A program made the position numbers and the translations under genes. Of a stretch of 6,878 nt of DNA, positions 6,489 through 6,878 are shown piece after piece. Under the pieces are notes generated by a model. It was not told the DNA's origin. It worked only from the letters and a program-made list of their open reading frames with translations, and did not search any database. The stretch is taken from the NCBI GenBank assembly GCA_002421475.1, contig DIJW01000178.1:1-6878 (forward strand), given 5' to 3'. How positions within the stretch are numbered: position 1 is the stretch's first letter; each line of letters begins with the position of its first letter. This DNA is from Thiomicrospira sp. UBA5634 (GTDB lineage: Bacteria; Pseudomonadota; Gammaproteobacteria; Thiomicrospirales; Thiomicrospiraceae).

Positions 6489-6878
6489 TGACGTCAAAAA
6501 TTTACAGTAAGATAATTGGAACCGGTCGTTATTTACCAGAAAAAATCCTCACTAATGCGGATTTGGAGAAAATGGTAGAAACGAGCGATGAGTGGATTCG
6601 CGAACGAACGGGTATTGAGCAACGACATATTGCCGCTGAAGGTCAGACGACTTGTGATTTGGCCGAGCAAGCTTCTTTGAAAGCAATTGAGATGGCGGGG
6701 ATTGCACCTCAATCAATTGATTTAATCGTGGTTGCAACGACAACTCCAGATAAAATTTTTCCTAGCACCGCTTGTTTGCTTCAGCAGCGTTTAGATATTC
6801 ACGGCTGTCCGGCATTTGATATTCAGGCGGTTTGCACCGGTTTTGTATATGCAATAAGTGTGGCGGATCAGTTTATTA
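6488..6878 (+). CDS. fabH: 3-oxoacyl-ACP synthase III, N-terminal part (partial, cut by right edge)
   Basis: FabH condenses acetyl-CoA with malonyl-ACP, the first step of type II fatty-acid synthesis. The visible 130 residues include [11 protein letters not shown] at 8-18, [17 protein letters not shown] at 33-49, [19 protein letters not shown] at 78-96, and [12 protein letters not shown] at 111-122. C116 is the active-site cysteine, equivalent to E. coli C112. The histidine and asparagine of the catalytic triad lie beyond the window. The N-terminus is four residues longer than in E. coli. The ATG at 6488 shares a base with the plsX stop and has only a weak AAGTGA upstream, suggesting translational coupling. 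By analogy with E. coli, fabD, fabG and acpP may follow, but this is not visible. Confidence 0.97.
   Translation, partial: MTSKIYSKIIGTGRYLPEKILTNADLEKMVETSDEWIRERTGIEQRHIAAEGQTTCDLAEQASLKAIEMAGIAPQSIDLIVVATTTPDKIFPSTACLLQQRLDIHGCPAFDIQAVCTGFVYAISVADQFI

Noticed and set aside
1..6878. A new defence, mobile or biosynthetic system
   Set aside because: Every substantial coding region belongs to a known housekeeping family in a conserved order, and I saw no repeats, attachment sites, integrases or transposases.

Overview
The window reads as an ordinary chromosomal housekeeping segment from a moderately AT-rich gammaproteobacterium. The evidence is the gene order rne (reverse) / rluC / [HAD hydrolase] / yceF (reverse) / yceD / rpmF / plsX / fabH. 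As recalled from established genomes, this is the arrangement around the E. coli fab cluster, apart from the extra HAD gene. The protein sequences are recognisably gammaproteobacterial: a zinc-less L32, a YceF-type Maf protein, and an RNase E with a membrane-targeting helix. I cannot name the genus; a Thiotrichales-like or other low-GC marine lineage is only a guess.

Layout. Positions 1-1720 (reverse strand) hold the first 573 codons of RNase E, cut by the left edge just after its membrane-binding helix. Positions 1721-2371 are about 650 bases without a protein gene. They hold a long, structured rne 5' leader of about 500 nt and two back-to-back promoters, one for rne and one for rluC. Positions 2372-3966 hold rluC and a HAD-family phosphatase, which overlap as TGATG. 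yceF (3963-4580, reverse) meets the HAD gene tail to tail, with both stop codons inside one TTAA. A 102-bp divergent gap follows, carrying a near-consensus promoter placed so close to yceD that its mRNA should be leaderless or nearly so. yceD, rpmF, plsX and fabH then run as one operon with short gaps or a one-base overlap; fabH is cut by the right edge after 130 codons.

How the genes work together. One half concerns RNA and ribosomes: RNase E matures and degrades RNA, RluC modifies 23S rRNA, L32 is a 50S subunit protein, and YceD is linked to 23S rRNA. The other half begins membrane lipid synthesis: PlsX makes acyl-phosphate from acyl-ACP, and FabH performs the first condensation of fatty-acid synthesis. 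YceF and the HAD enzyme are likely small-molecule phosphate hydrolases.

I found no mobile element, CRISPR array, tRNA, rRNA or phage feature, and nothing I would call a new biological system. The points most worth a second look are regulatory: the probably leaderless yceD transcript, the rne leader structures, the TTAA stop overlap, and the loss of one cysteine of the YceD CxxC pair.
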